38,000 nt of DNA from Streptomyces populi (GCF_002911015.1 NZ_KZ626921.1:1-38000); one strand, 5' to 3'. Positions 15,222 to 24,788 are shown, counted from the first letter of the stretch. Numbers and translations: made by a program. The notes: generated from the sequence alone by a model not told the origin.

Positions 15222-16021
15222 GCGGAACAGCGGTCACCACGGAAGCAGGCCCGGCCCGGACCACGGCGGCCGGCCGGACGAGAGCGCTCGCACGCGCCGA
15301 ACTGACGCTGCTGGGCCGCACCCGGGCCACCCTCGCCGCGGCGGTGTTCGTACCGCTGATCATGCCGTTCTCGCTCCGCTCCGCCGTCACCTCGATGCGC
15401 CTGGAGGGCACCGGACTCACGGTCGGTTCGGTCCTGCTCCCGTCCTCCATCGGCTTCGCGCTCCTCTTCGCCGTCTACGGCTCACTGGTGAGCGTGTACG
15501 CGGCACGCCGGGAGGAGCTCGTCCTCAAGCGGCTGCGCACCGGGGAGCTTCGGGACGTGGAGATCCTCGCGGGCGCCGCGCTGCCCTCGGTGGCGATCGG
15601 TCTCGCCCAGTGCCTGATCCTGACCGTGGCCTATCAGGTGACCCTCGGCGTCGGGATGCCCGAGCGGCCCGGACTCGTCCTGCTGGGGCTGCTGTCCGCG
15701 TTCGTCACCTGGCCCGCGCTCGCGGCCGTCACCGCGAGCTTCAGCAAGAGCGTGGAGGGCGCCCAGGTCGCGGCCGCGCCCCTGACCCTGGTGTCCCTGG
15801 TCGGCTCGGGAACCTTCGTCCCCCTGGAACTGCTGCCCGACGGCGCGGCCCCGTTCTGCGAACTGCTGCCGCTCACCCCGGTGATCACCCTGATCCGCGG
15901 CGGCTGGAGCGGACACCTCTCCGCCCACGACACCGCCGGCGCCCTCGCCACGGCGGTGGCCTGGACCGTGATCGCGGTGTTTGCTGTACGACGGTGGTTC
16001 CGCTGGGAACCCCGGCGATGA
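15218..16021 (+). CDS. ABC-2 type transporter permease
   Basis: A 267-residue membrane protein with about six hydrophobic segments: near residues 40-55, 75-95, 125-145, 155-180, 190-210 and 240-258. LKRLRTGELRDVEILAGAALPS between segments two and three is the usual cytoplasmic coupling region of ABC-2 permeases, and the PLELLPDGAAPFCELLPLTPVITLIRGGW segment near residues 205-235 matches the conserved end of that family. The N-terminal 35 residues are Ala/Thr-rich and cytoplasmic. Start ATG overlaps the ATPase stop (ATGA) and its own stop overlaps the kinase start, so all are translationally coupled. It should dimerise and pair with the preceding ATPase. Confidence 0.92.
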   Translation: MSGTAVTTEAGPARTTAAGRTRALARAELTLLGRTRATLAAAVFVPLIMPFSLRSAVTSMRLEGTGLTVGSVLLPSSIGFALLFAVYGSLVSVYAARREELVLKRLRTGELRDVEILAGAALPSVAIGLAQCLILTVAYQVTLGVGMPERPGLVLLGLLSAFVTWPALAAVTASFSKSVEGAQVAAAPLTLVSLVGSGTFVPLELLPDGAAPFCELLPLTPVITLIRGGWSGHLSAHDTAGALATAVAWTVIAVFAVRRWFRWEPRR

Positions 16022-17472
16022 CCACGGACACGGGGGTGGGCATGGGCAGGCCGTCCGGCTGGTGGCGGGGCAAGAGCACACCGGCGAAGGTCGAGACCTA
16101 CACCCGGTGGTCGTTCCACTTCTTCTCCGTGCTCGAAGCCGCCTCGATCGGGCTGCCCGTGTTCGGAAACATGCCGACGGCCCGGTCCTGGGCGGTGTTC
16201 CTGCTGGTGTGCGGGCACTCGGCGTTCTGCGCGACGACCGCCTCACGGGCGCTGGACTGGACGCGCGGCACCCGGGAACGGCCCCGGCGGACGCTGCTGG
16301 CGCTGGCCGTGAGCACCTGTGGGGTGGCCGTCGCGGGGTCCGTCCTCTCGGGCGCTCCCTGGCGCCCGGCGAGCGACGGCGCGTTCATGGTCGCCTCCTC
16401 GCTGCTCGTCGGTCTCACGGCGTTCGGCACGGGCACGGTCGCGCTCGGGACGCGTGACAGACGCCGGATGACGTACGTCGTGCTCGGCGCGTCCGCGGGG
16501 GCCGGCGTGCTCTCCCTCCCCCTCGGCTTCCCGGCCCCCGCCGCGCTGGTCACCGCCGTCCTGGTCCTGCTGAGTGCCGGTTTCATGACGTTCACCGCGG
16601 CCTTCTCCGTCTGGCTGCTCAACGCCGTGTACGAACTCGACGAGGCCCGCGAGACCCGCGCCCGGCTCGCCGTCGCCGAGGAGCGGCTGCGCTTCGGCCG
16701 CGACCTGCACGACGTGATGGGCCGCAACCTCGCGGTGATCGCCCTCAAGAGCGAACTCGCCGTACAACTGGCCCGGCGCGGGCGGTCCGAGGCCGTGGAC
16801 CAGATGACCGAGGTGCAGCGGATCGCACGGGAGTCCCAGCGGGAGGTGCGCGCGGTGGTGCGGGGCTACCGCGACGCCGATCTCGCGGGCGAACTGGCGG
16901 GTGCCCAGGGGGTGCTGACGGCCGCGGACATCGACTGCCGCATCACCGGCACGGCCGCGGAACTGCCGCCGCAGGTCCAGTCGGCGCTCGGCTGGGTGGT
17001 GCGGGAGGCGACCACCAACGTGCTGCGGCACGGGAACGCCAGGAGGTGCGCGCTGTCCCTGCGGGTGACGCGGGAGCGGGTGACGCTCACCGTCGAGAAC
17101 GACGGGGTGCCGGGGGAGACGGGACCGGGCCCCGGACCGGACGGCGGCCAGGGACCGGGGAGGGGCAGCGGGCTCGCGGGGCTGCGGGAACGGCTGGAGG
17201 AGGTGGGCGGGACGCTGCGGGCGGGCGCGGACGGCGAGGTGTTCCGGCTGACGGCGGAAGTCCCCCTGCGCTCCGCCCGGGGCACCCGCACAGCCGCCCC
17301 CGACATCCCGGCCCCGGACACACCGACACCCACGCCCACGCCCGCCCCAGACGTCCCCGCCCCAGAGGTGCGCGCGGCCGCTCCCGGTGACCTCGCCCCC
17401 GCGAACGGCGAGGCGCCCGGGAACCCGCCGGCCCCGCCGGTTCCGCACCAGGTGAGAGAGGCCACCCCATGA
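16018..17472 (+). CDS. sensor histidine kinase, DesK/NarL-partner type (HisKA_3)
   Basis: A 484-residue membrane kinase. Residues about 30-205 contain five or six hydrophobic helices and almost no extracellular domain, so it probably senses events within the membrane. The HisKA_3 dimerisation helix follows, with the phosphorylated His231 in RFGRDLHDVMGRNLAVIALK. The HATPase_c domain shows the N-box VVREATTNVLRHGNARRC near residue 330 and the G-box GSGLAGLRERLEEVGG near 385. The last 85 residues are a Pro/Thr/Ala-rich tail (PDTPTPTPTPAPDVPAPEV), which is not part of the kinase core. Start and stop overlap both neighbours by 4 nt. It should phosphorylate the response regulator that follows. Confidence 0.94.
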   Translation: MTTDTGVGMGRPSGWWRGKSTPAKVETYTRWSFHFFSVLEAASIGLPVFGNMPTARSWAVFLLVCGHSAFCATTASRALDWTRGTRERPRRTLLALAVSTCGVAVAGSVLSGAPWRPASDGAFMVASSLLVGLTAFGTGTVALGTRDRRRMTYVVLGASAGAGVLSLPLGFPAPAALVTAVLVLLSAGFMTFTAAFSVWLLNAVYELDEARETRARLAVAEERLRFGRDLHDVMGRNLAVIALKSELAVQLARRGRSEAVDQMTEVQRIARESQREVRAVVRGYRDADLAGELAGAQGVLTAADIDCRITGTAAELPPQVQSALGWVVREATTNVLRHGNARRCALSLRVTRERVTLTVENDGVPGETGPGPGPDGGQGPGRGSGLAGLRERLEEVGGTLRAGADGEVFRLTAEVPLRSARGTRTAAPDIPAPDTPTPTPTPAPDVPAPEVRAAAPGDLAPANGEAPGNPPAPPVPHQVREATP

Positions 17473-18113
17473 CTTCCGTACCGTCCGGCGCGCCGGCGCC
17501 CGGCGCTCCCGTACGCCTGCTTCTCGCCGACGACGAGCATCTGATCCGGGGAGCGCTGGCCGCGCTGCTCGGGCTGGAGGACGACCTGGTGGTGGTGGCC
17601 GAAGCGGCGACCGGGCCGGAGGCGCTGGCGATGGCGCGGGCGCACGTGCCCGACGTCGCCGTCCTGGATCTCCAGATGCCGGGGGCGGACGGTGTGAGCG
17701 TGGCCACATCCTTGCGGGGCGAACTGCCGGGCTGCCAGGTGCTGATCGTGACGAGCCACGGGCGGCCGGGACATCTGAAGCGGGCGCTCGCGGCGGGTGT
17801 GCGCGGGTTCGTCCCGAAGACGGTCAGTGCGCAACGACTCGCGGAGATCATCCGTACTGTCCACGCGGGAAACCGTTACGTGGACCCGGAGTTGGCCGCC
17901 GACGCGATCTCCGCCGGGGACTCGCCGCTGACCGCGCGGGAGGCCGAGGTGCTCGAATTCGCCGCCGACGGGGCCCCCGTGGCGGAGATCGCGGAGCGGG
18001 CCGCACTGTCCCCGGGGACGGTGCGGAACTATCTGTCGTCGGCCGCGTCCAAACTGGGCGCGGAGAACCGGCACGCGGCAGTGCGTCTCGCACGGCAGCG
18101 AGGTTGGGTATAG
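17469..18113 (+). CDS. response regulator, NarL/FixJ (LuxR-HTH) family
   Basis: A 214-residue regulator. The receiver domain (residues 15-130) has acidic pocket D21-D22, phospho-acceptor Asp67 in VAVLDLQMPG, Thr95 in LIVTSHG and Lys117 in GFVPKTV. The LuxR-type helix-turn-helix occupies about 150-210: PLTAREAEVLEFAADGAPVAEIAERAALSPGTVRNYLSSAASKL. Partner of the kinase encoded immediately upstream. A palindrome in front of the operon is a candidate binding site. The TAG stop is embedded in a TATAGT box that probably drives the tRNA-Gly gene 22 bp downstream. Confidence 0.95.
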   Translation: MTSVPSGAPAPGAPVRLLLADDEHLIRGALAALLGLEDDLVVVAEAATGPEALAMARAHVPDVAVLDLQMPGADGVSVATSLRGELPGCQVLIVTSHGRPGHLKRALAAGVRGFVPKTVSAQRLAEIIRTVHAGNRYVDPELAADAISAGDSPLTAREAEVLEFAADGAPVAEIAERAALSPGTVRNYLSSAASKLGAENRHAAVRLARQRGWV

Positions 18114-18114
18114 T
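18109..18114 (+). promoter_or_regulatory. candidate -10 box of tRNA-Gly, overlapping the regulator stop codon
   Basis: TATAGT, five of six to TATAAT, whose TAG is the stop of the response regulator gene. Start predicted near 18121, 15 nt before the mature tRNA. No clear -35. Confidence 0.45.
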
Positions 18115-18135
18115 TGCTCTCGCGCCACGGCGCAT

Positions 18136-18208
18136 GCGGACGTAGCTCAGTTGGTAGAGCGCAACCTTGCCAAGGTTGAGGTCGCGAGTTCGAGCCTCGT
18201 CGTCCGCT
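18136..18208 (+). tRNA. tRNA-Gly(GCC), second copy
   Basis: Identical over all 73 nt to the gene at 13973-14045, including the two flanking bases AT before and CC after. Canonical cloverleaf, anticodon GCC, CCA not encoded. The two copies flank the four-gene ABC/two-component operon as direct repeats. Confidence 0.98.
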
Positions 18209-18213
18209 CCGGA

Positions 18214-18245
18214 AAGAAGCCCCCGACCTCGGTCGGGGGCTTCTT
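18214..18245 (+). terminator. terminator after tRNA-Gly
   Basis: 15-bp perfect inverted repeat, AAGAAGCCCCCGACC (18214-18228) with its complement at 18231-18245, ending in TTCTT. Confidence 0.92.
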
Positions 18246-18270
18246 CGTGTGCGCCGGACTCCTCGCGTCC

Positions 18271-18297
18271 GCGGGCCCGGCCGTCGGCCGGGCCCGC
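18271..18297 (-). terminator. terminator after purC
   Basis: 12-bp perfect stem GCGGGCCCGGCC (18271-18282) with GGCCGGGCCCGC (18286-18297), three-base loop, 9 bp beyond the purC stop. Confidence 0.85.
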
Positions 18298-18305
18298 ACA
18301 CGGGG

Positions 18306-19205
18306 TCAGGACCAGCTCACGCCCGTCAGACGCTCGTACGCCTCGACGTACTTGGCGCGGGTGGCCTCCACGACGCGCTCGGGCAGCGCGGGCGGCGGCT
18401 GCTCGCTCCTGCGGTCCCAGCCCGACTCGGCGGAGGTCAGCCAGTCGCGGACGTACTGCTTGTCGAAGGACGGCTGCGCGTGGCCCGGCTCCCAGGCGTC
18501 GGCGGGCCAGAAGCGCGAGGAGTCCGGGGTCAGCACCTCGTCGGCCAGGACGAGCGTGTCGCCGTCGTAGCCGAACTCGAACTTGGTGTCCGCGAGGATG
18601 ATGCCCCGGTCGCGGGCGATGTCACGGGCACGGCTGTAGATCGCGAGGGTCGCCTGGCGCAGTTCGGCCGCGGTGTCGGCGCCGACCTGACGGGCGACCT
18701 CCTCGTACGAGACGTTCTCGTCGTGCTCGCCGACCGCCGCCTTGGTGGCCGGGGTGAAGATCGGCGCGGGGAGCTCCGAGCCGTCGACGAGACCCTCGGG
18801 AAGCGCGAGGCCGCAGACCGTGCGGGTCTCGTCGTACTCGACGAGGCCCGAGCCGGTCAGATAGCCGCGGGCCACGCATTCGACCGGGGCCATCCGCAGG
18901 GACTTGCAGATCAGGGTGCGGCCGGCCCAGTCGGCCGGGGCGCCCGGCGGGAGTTCGGTGCTCAGCACGTGGTTGGGCGCCAGCTCGGAGAGCTGGTCGA
19001 ACCACCACAGGGAGAGCTGGGTGAGCGTACGGCCCTTGTCAGGGATCTCTGTGGGGAGAACCCAGTCGTAGGCGGAGATGCGGTCGCTGGCGACCATCAC
19101 GAGGTCGCCCGCCTCGTTCTGGTACAGATCGCGCACCTTGCCGGTGTGCAGATGCACCAGACCCGGCACCTGGAGGGGCTCGGGCTTTTCGACGAATCCG
19201 GACAC
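18306..19205 (-). CDS. purC: phosphoribosylaminoimidazole-succinocarboxamide synthase (SAICAR synthetase)
   Basis: Joins aspartate to carboxyaminoimidazole ribonucleotide (CAIR) using ATP, giving SAICAR in purine synthesis. The 299-residue protein shows the family signatures: HTGKVRDLYQ near residue 20, MVASDRISAYDWVLPTEIPDKG near 36-57, APVECVARGYLTGSGLVEY near 100-118, and GIILADTKFEFGYDG near 200. The length is that of the longer, SaicAR-type enzymes. GTG start with an excellent GGGGAGGAA ribosome site; the open frame continues upstream without coding features. It is separated from the upstream DmfA2-like gene by 133 bp and ends at its own terminator. Confidence 0.97.
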   Translation of the reverse strand: MSGFVEKPEPLQVPGLVHLHTGKVRDLYQNEAGDLVMVASDRISAYDWVLPTEIPDKGRTLTQLSLWWFDQLSELAPNHVLSTELPPGAPADWAGRTLICKSLRMAPVECVARGYLTGSGLVEYDETRTVCGLALPEGLVDGSELPAPIFTPATKAAVGEHDENVSYEEVARQVGADTAAELRQATLAIYSRARDIARDRGIILADTKFEFGYDGDTLVLADEVLTPDSSRFWPADAWEPGHAQPSFDKQYVRDWLTSAESGWDRRSEQPPPALPERVVEATRAKYVEAYERLTGVSWS

Positions 19206-19338
19206 GGTTCCTCCCCGTGGTTCTGTCCAAGTGGCTCGATTCTCCCGTACGGGGCGAGTGGGTGTGGACAGGGGGCGTGCCGTACGGGTGCGGGCGCCCC
19301 GTGGCGCGGGTGCGTCACGGGTGCCCGGCGGGGCTTCC

Positions 19339-20856
19339 TCAGTCGTGTTTGCAGATGCGGTCGAGGAGATTGGCGGTCGCCCGCTGGATACGGGGGTCCA
19401 CGTGGCCGGGGCGGTCGAGGGCCGGGGACCACGCGAACGTCCCGGACGCGAAGACCAGGGCGCCGGACGGGGCGCGGTAGAGCGAGGTCTCCTGATGGCG
19501 CAGGACGCCCTCGCCGTCCGGGTACGGGGAGTGCGCCAGCAGGATCCGGTCCTGGTGCTCGGGCAGTGGGGTGCGCGGGAAGTAACGGTCCGCCTCACCC
19601 GCGACCATGCCCTCCACCTCGTCGCCGTCGTGCGCCCCGGTGGCCTCCCACAGCCAGTGGTCGGCGTTGCGGACGATCAGCGGGTGCGGCTCGGGGACGC
19701 GTCCCGCGTACTGGATGCCGATGAGCTGCTGCTCGGGACGGTCGATCTCGCGCCACAGGACGGGCTTTCCGGGGCCCCGGCGCTTGCGGCAGGTCAGCAG
19801 CCGGTCGGGGACGCCCGAGGGGGACGGACCCAGCTCCACCTGCCAGTACATGGTGTTGGCGGAGAGGAACACGAGCGAGGTGCCGTGCTCGCGGGCGAGT
19901 TCCGTGGTGCGGCGCATCTGCGGCGACCAGTACTCGTCGTGGCCGGGGAAGACCAGGCCTCGGTAGCGGGTGGGGTCGACGCGGCCGGCGTGCAGGTCGC
20001 GGGCGTCGGCGTAGGCGAGGTCGTACCCGTAGCGCTCGGCCCAGCGGATGAAGTCGTAGGCGTGGCCCACGTGGAGGGGCAGGCCCGCGCCCGCGTACGG
20101 GCGGTCGAAGGAGACGGTCGTCGCGGCGTCGGCCTCGCCGAGGAGCCGGCCGTCCTTGTCCCAGGCGTGGTAGAGGCTGGCGCCGGTGTGGCCGTCCTCC
20201 GGATACAGGTTGTACGCCTGCCAGGTGATGTCCGGGAGCAGCAGGAGCAGATCGGCCGTCTGGTGGTCGCGGACGGTGAAGGGGACGTGCGAGCGGTAGC
20301 CGTCGAGGGTGGTCAGGACGGCGACGTAGGCGCCGACGTTCCAGTAGGACGGGATCTGTAGTCGCCAGGACAGCCACCAGTGGTGGCAGGAGACCGTGCG
20401 GTCGGCGGTGAGCGGGGGCGGCTGGACGATCCCGGAGAGCCGGGGGCTCGTGGTGATCTTGCTGGCGCCGTCCCCGTCGTAGTGGCCGATGCGGTAGATG
20501 TCGACGCTGAACTCCTGCGGCGGGTCGACCGTGACGTGGAAGTCGATGGACTCGCCGGGAGCGGCGGCTCCCGTGCTGGTGAAGCCCTTGATCTGGCGGT
20601 GGACGTCGTCGGCGGAGCGGGGGCCCGGATCCGTGCGCGGACGGGCGCGGGAGGTGGAGCGCGGGGCCGGGATCCGGGAGGTGCCGGCCGCCGGCTGGGG
20701 CGGGTCGGTGTCCACGTACCAGGGGACGACGTGGCCGGTGTCGTCGAAATAGGTCTCGCTGCCACGAAGCCAGGGAACGGGTCCCAGGCCGAAGGGATCC
20801 GTGACGGCGTGCGCGAGTGCTCCCGACTCCCAGCGGCGGATCTGCTCCGATCCCAT
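19339..20856 (-). CDS. N,N-dimethylformamidase beta-subunit-like protein
   Basis: A 505-residue cytosolic protein without signal peptide. Its C-terminal 400 residues resemble the large (beta) subunit of bacterial N,N-dimethylformamidase. Visible pieces are an N-terminal beta-sandwich (PGESIDFHVTVDPPQEFSVDIYRIGHYDGDGA near residue 100), a TWQAYNLY segment near 205, FPGHDEYWSPQMR near 305, SANTMYWQVEL near 335, and an ASGTFAWSPALD end. In the characterised enzyme the iron is held by tyrosines and a glutamate; the Tyr of HDEYW and of MYWQV are the natural candidates here. Whether it hydrolyses formamides is unknown, and no small-subunit gene is adjacent. ATG start with GGGAGGGG 6 nt upstream. 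The same strand and position upstream of purC may be chance. Confidence 0.82.
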   Translation of the reverse strand: MGSEQIRRWESGALAHAVTDPFGLGPVPWLRGSETYFDDTGHVVPWYVDTDPPQPAAGTSRIPAPRSTSRARPRTDPGPRSADDVHRQIKGFTSTGAAAPGESIDFHVTVDPPQEFSVDIYRIGHYDGDGASKITTSPRLSGIVQPPPLTADRTVSCHHWWLSWRLQIPSYWNVGAYVAVLTTLDGYRSHVPFTVRDHQTADLLLLLPDITWQAYNLYPEDGHTGASLYHAWDKDGRLLGEADAATTVSFDRPYAGAGLPLHVGHAYDFIRWAERYGYDLAYADARDLHAGRVDPTRYRGLVFPGHDEYWSPQMRRTTELAREHGTSLVFLSANTMYWQVELGPSPSGVPDRLLTCRKRRGPGKPVLWREIDRPEQQLIGIQYAGRVPEPHPLIVRNADHWLWEATGAHDGDEVEGMVAGEADRYFPRTPLPEHQDRILLAHSPYPDGEGVLRHQETSLYRAPSGALVFASGTFAWSPALDRPGHVDPRIQRATANLLDRICKHD

Positions 20857-21073
20857 CCCGCACCCCTCCCTCGTGCCCCCGTCGCACTGGCAAGCCCTTG
20901 CGCTGTGCTCGACCGGTCCCAGCACATCACATTACGCACGCACTCCGTCACCGTTCGTCGCGAATTGGCGCGAGTGGAACGGTCGGCTCCGCCTGAACCG
21001 GCACGACCGCGACCGGTGGGGGTGCGCACGGCCGAGGACACGAACGGCGGGACGGTCCCCGGACGGGCCGCCG

Positions 21074-22918
21074 TCAGACCAGACGCACCGGTTTCTCCGG
21101 GCGGACGCCGAGATGGCGGAGCCAGTCCCGCAGGGGCACGGGATCCCCCGTCTCTATCAGGGTGAGGACGCGGGGGCCGATGTCGGCGGCCCGCTCACCG
21201 GCGACGAGGAGGGACGGGCCGTCCAGCCAGTCGAGTCCGGGGAGCGCCCCCGCGGTGTCCATCGCGGCGCAGCAGACCATCGCCGTGACGTGGTCGGCCA
21301 GCAGCTCGCGGCCGGTCCTGGGCGGCTGGAGGGGGAACAGCGGAAGCATCCGGTCGTCCCAGAGGTCGTGGTCGGGGCCCTGCTGCCCGGCGCCACCGGC
21401 GGGCCGGGGCCTCGCCGGGGCGGCCGCCTCCTCGCGGGCCAGTTCCGCGGTGAGCCGGGCGGCGAGGGCCGCCGACCGCTCGTTGCCCACGGCCAGGTCG
21501 TGGTCGTCGCTCTCGGCGATCCCCATCTCCCCGTACGCCTCCGTCCGGTGCTCGGCGAGGGCGGCCCCGGGGTCCGGCTCCGGGACCGGCGCGGCTCCCG
21601 GCGCGGACAGGTGGTCCAGCACGCGGGCCAGGGTCGGTCCGTCCGCCTCGGGCAGCGCGGGGTCGGCGGGGTGGCGGACGCCGAGCGCGTCCAGGACCCG
21701 GTGGAGCCGGGCCGCGTCGGTGCGCCACGTGCGGTCGACGACCTCGTCCGGGTAGTCCTGCCAGTCGACCGGCGCCCAGTCGGGGCCGGCCTCGGCGGGA
21801 CCGCCGTGGAAGAGCCGGGCGGCGAGCAGCGAGGCGGCCTCGTCCACGGTGCCGGGCTCTTCGAGCAGGTCGCAGGCGGGGCGCTCGCCGAGCCGGGAGG
21901 CGAAACCCTCGGCGAGGCGGTCGCGGCGGGACAGCTCGGTCAGGGCGGCGACGACGCCCACGTCCAGCCGGGAGGGCCAGCGGCCCATCCGCCAGGCGGG
22001 CAGCGCGACCCGGGTCAGCAGACGGTCCCAGCCCGCGTACGCCAGGCCCACCTGTTCCTGGGCGACGATCCGCACGCCGTAGTCCACGGCCTGCGCGCGC
22101 TCGGCCGCAGCGGACGCCACGGCCCGCTCCATCTCGGCCGCGTGGTCCCGGCAGCCGCGCAGCAGGAGCCGGGTGGTCCAGCCGGCGCCGGCCAGGACCG
22201 TACGGGACAGCGGGCCGCGGCCGGGGGCCGAGGCCACGGCGACGGCCGCGTCCAGGCCGCGGACGAAGCGGCGGGCCGCGGCTATGTCCGGGTGCGCCGA
22301 CGGGCCCGTACCGGCGACGACGGGGGCGAGGACCGCCCGCAGCTCGCCGACCCGCATCCACCACAGGAAGGGGGAGCCGATGACGAGGACGGGGGCGGCG
22401 GTGGCGCGGGCGGCGCGGTCCGTCGGCACGGTCACCGGGCGGCTCCCGGCCGGACCCCCGTCCCGGCCGTCCGGCCCGTCCTTCACGCCCGGGGAGAACC
22501 AGCCGTGCGCCCGGTGGGTGCGGTCCTCCAGCCAGCTGTCGCAGTCCGGGGTGAGCGCTATCTCCGAGGGGGCCGGGACGTCGAGCCGGTCGGCCAGGTC
22601 ACGGACCATCCGGTAGAGGTCGGGGGCCGATTCCTCGGGGATCGGGACCGTGGGGCTGATCGCGGGCCGGGCGCGGGCCACGAGGAGCGCGATGCCCGCC
22701 GCCGCGAGGAGGACGAGGACGGCGAGGACCGTCACGGTCCACCCCGCGATCCCCCAGGGCCTGCCGGTGACGCGGCCGGTGGAGCCACCGACGAGCAGCA
22801 CGACGGCCACGGCCGCGGGCAGCAGGGCGACGGCCAGCGCCCTGCTGCGGACGCGCAGCACGGCGAGAGCCCGGGAGCGCGCTGCCTGCGCGCCCACCTC
22901 CACACCCATACCGGTCAC
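21074..22918 (-). CDS. membrane protein related to M48 (HtpX-like) peptidases, zinc motif absent
   Basis: A 614-residue protein with two transmembrane segments near residues 28-47 and 58-80, then a large cytosolic part. Residues 85-230 line up by eye with the start of M48 peptidases: PIPEESAPDLYRMVRDLADRLDVPAPSEIAL, then PVLVIGSPFLWWMRVGELRAVLAPVVAG. In active enzymes the last part reads ELRAVLAHExGH; here it is ELRAVLAPVVAG, so both zinc-binding His and the catalytic Glu are gone. Further down, HAAEMERAVASAAAERAQAVDYG replaces the usual E-x-x-ADR helix. The C-terminal 250 residues are Ala/Pro-rich and unknown. I read it as a non-catalytic M48 relative, perhaps a scaffold. Start GTG; an ATG three codons in (22909) is equally possible. 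Confidence 0.75.
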   Translation of the reverse strand: MTGMGVEVGAQAARSRALAVLRVRSRALAVALLPAAVAVVLLVGGSTGRVTGRPWGIAGWTVTVLAVLVLLAAAGIALLVARARPAISPTVPIPEESAPDLYRMVRDLADRLDVPAPSEIALTPDCDSWLEDRTHRAHGWFSPGVKDGPDGRDGGPAGSRPVTVPTDRAARATAAPVLVIGSPFLWWMRVGELRAVLAPVVAGTGPSAHPDIAAARRFVRGLDAAVAVASAPGRGPLSRTVLAGAGWTTRLLLRGCRDHAAEMERAVASAAAERAQAVDYGVRIVAQEQVGLAYAGWDRLLTRVALPAWRMGRWPSRLDVGVVAALTELSRRDRLAEGFASRLGERPACDLLEEPGTVDEAASLLAARLFHGGPAEAGPDWAPVDWQDYPDEVVDRTWRTDAARLHRVLDALGVRHPADPALPEADGPTLARVLDHLSAPGAAPVPEPDPGAALAEHRTEAYGEMGIAESDDHDLAVGNERSAALAARLTAELAREEAAAPARPRPAGGAGQQGPDHDLWDDRMLPLFPLQPPRTGRELLADHVTAMVCCAAMDTAGALPGLDWLDGPSLLVAGERAADIGPRVLTLIETGDPVPLRDWLRHLGVRPEKPVRLV

Positions 22919-23222
22919 GACCGGACGTCACCCCCTCTTGTCCGCCGGGCCCCGGCCCTGTCGCTGCCGGCGCCGACGGATGCCCTGGCGTTGGTCACTC
23001 CCCCACTGTGGCACCCGCCGCCGACATCGCAATGCCGGTGGGCCAAGTGCCGGAATGCCTTCGCCGCACCATAGTTGGGGCCCCGGCCCTCGTCAGCCGG
23101 ATAGAGCATCGGTCACCCGATGGAATGGCTCTGGGGAAAGGTGGATGACGGCCGATCCCGGACATGCTTTCGATTCCACATGGAAACCCGCAGGTGGAAG
23201 GGGCTGGACACGGCAGGACAAA
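22919..23222. other. intergenic region between the M48-like gene and the purD terminator
   Basis: No convincing gene. On the minus strand a 27-codon GTG-started frame runs into the M48-like GTG with a 4-nt overlap, but its ribosome site is badly placed. Base composition drops to more AT-rich around 23110-23220. Nothing else is recognised. Confidence 0.3.
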
Positions 23223-23250
23223 GCCCCGGATTCCGTACGGAGTCCGGGGC
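23223..23250 (-). terminator. terminator after purD
   Basis: GCCCCGGA (23223-23230) pairs with TCCGGGGC (23243-23250), and the pairing continues inward (TTCC with GGAG, including a G-T pair) to a GTAC loop. It lies 25 bp past the purD stop. Confidence 0.85.
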
Positions 23251-23275
23251 CCTGTACTGCTATAGGGGCTCGGGG

Positions 23276-24529
<1,254 letters not shown>

Positions 24530-24536
24530 GGGGGTC

Positions 24537-24542
24537 AGCCTA
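24537..24542 (-). promoter_or_regulatory. candidate -10 box of purD
   Basis: TAGGCT on the minus strand, seven bases before the GTG. Transcription would start at the initiation codon. Confidence 0.48.
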
Positions 24543-24753
24543 ACCGCCGCACGAGGGTGCCCTTGTAGGGGCTTCCGAAGCGAGGGGCGCACGGCACTGG
24601 TGCGATCCTCCGAAAGAGGCTCACCGGCGGGCCGGCGGATGTCCGCGGAGCCCGGCGGACGGCGGGCCGGCAGATGGGGCCGGGAGCGTCCGGGGTCCGG
24701 CGGGCGCGGCTCCCGCGAGCCCGCAGGACCTCCCGCGGCCGGGGAGCAGTGGC

Positions 24754-24785
24754 CCAGGCCCGCGGGTGGTCGCCCGCGGGCCTGG
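24754..24785 (-). terminator. terminator after dnaX
   Basis: 13-bp perfect stem CCAGGCCCGCGGG (24754-24766) with CCCGCGGGCCTGG (24773-24785), six-base loop, beginning 3 bp after the dnaX stop. Confidence 0.92.
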
Positions 24786-24788
24786 ACG

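Noticed and set aside
13742..18245. Integrated element bounded by tRNA-Gly copies with integrase
   Set aside because: No integrase, transposase or plasmid gene lies between the tRNA copies, so there is no direct sign of a mobile element.
22915..23000. 27-codon leader peptide running into the M48-like gene start
   Set aside because: The 4-nt overlap is suggestive, but the purine-rich stretch sits directly against its GTG with no spacing, and the peptide has no pattern.
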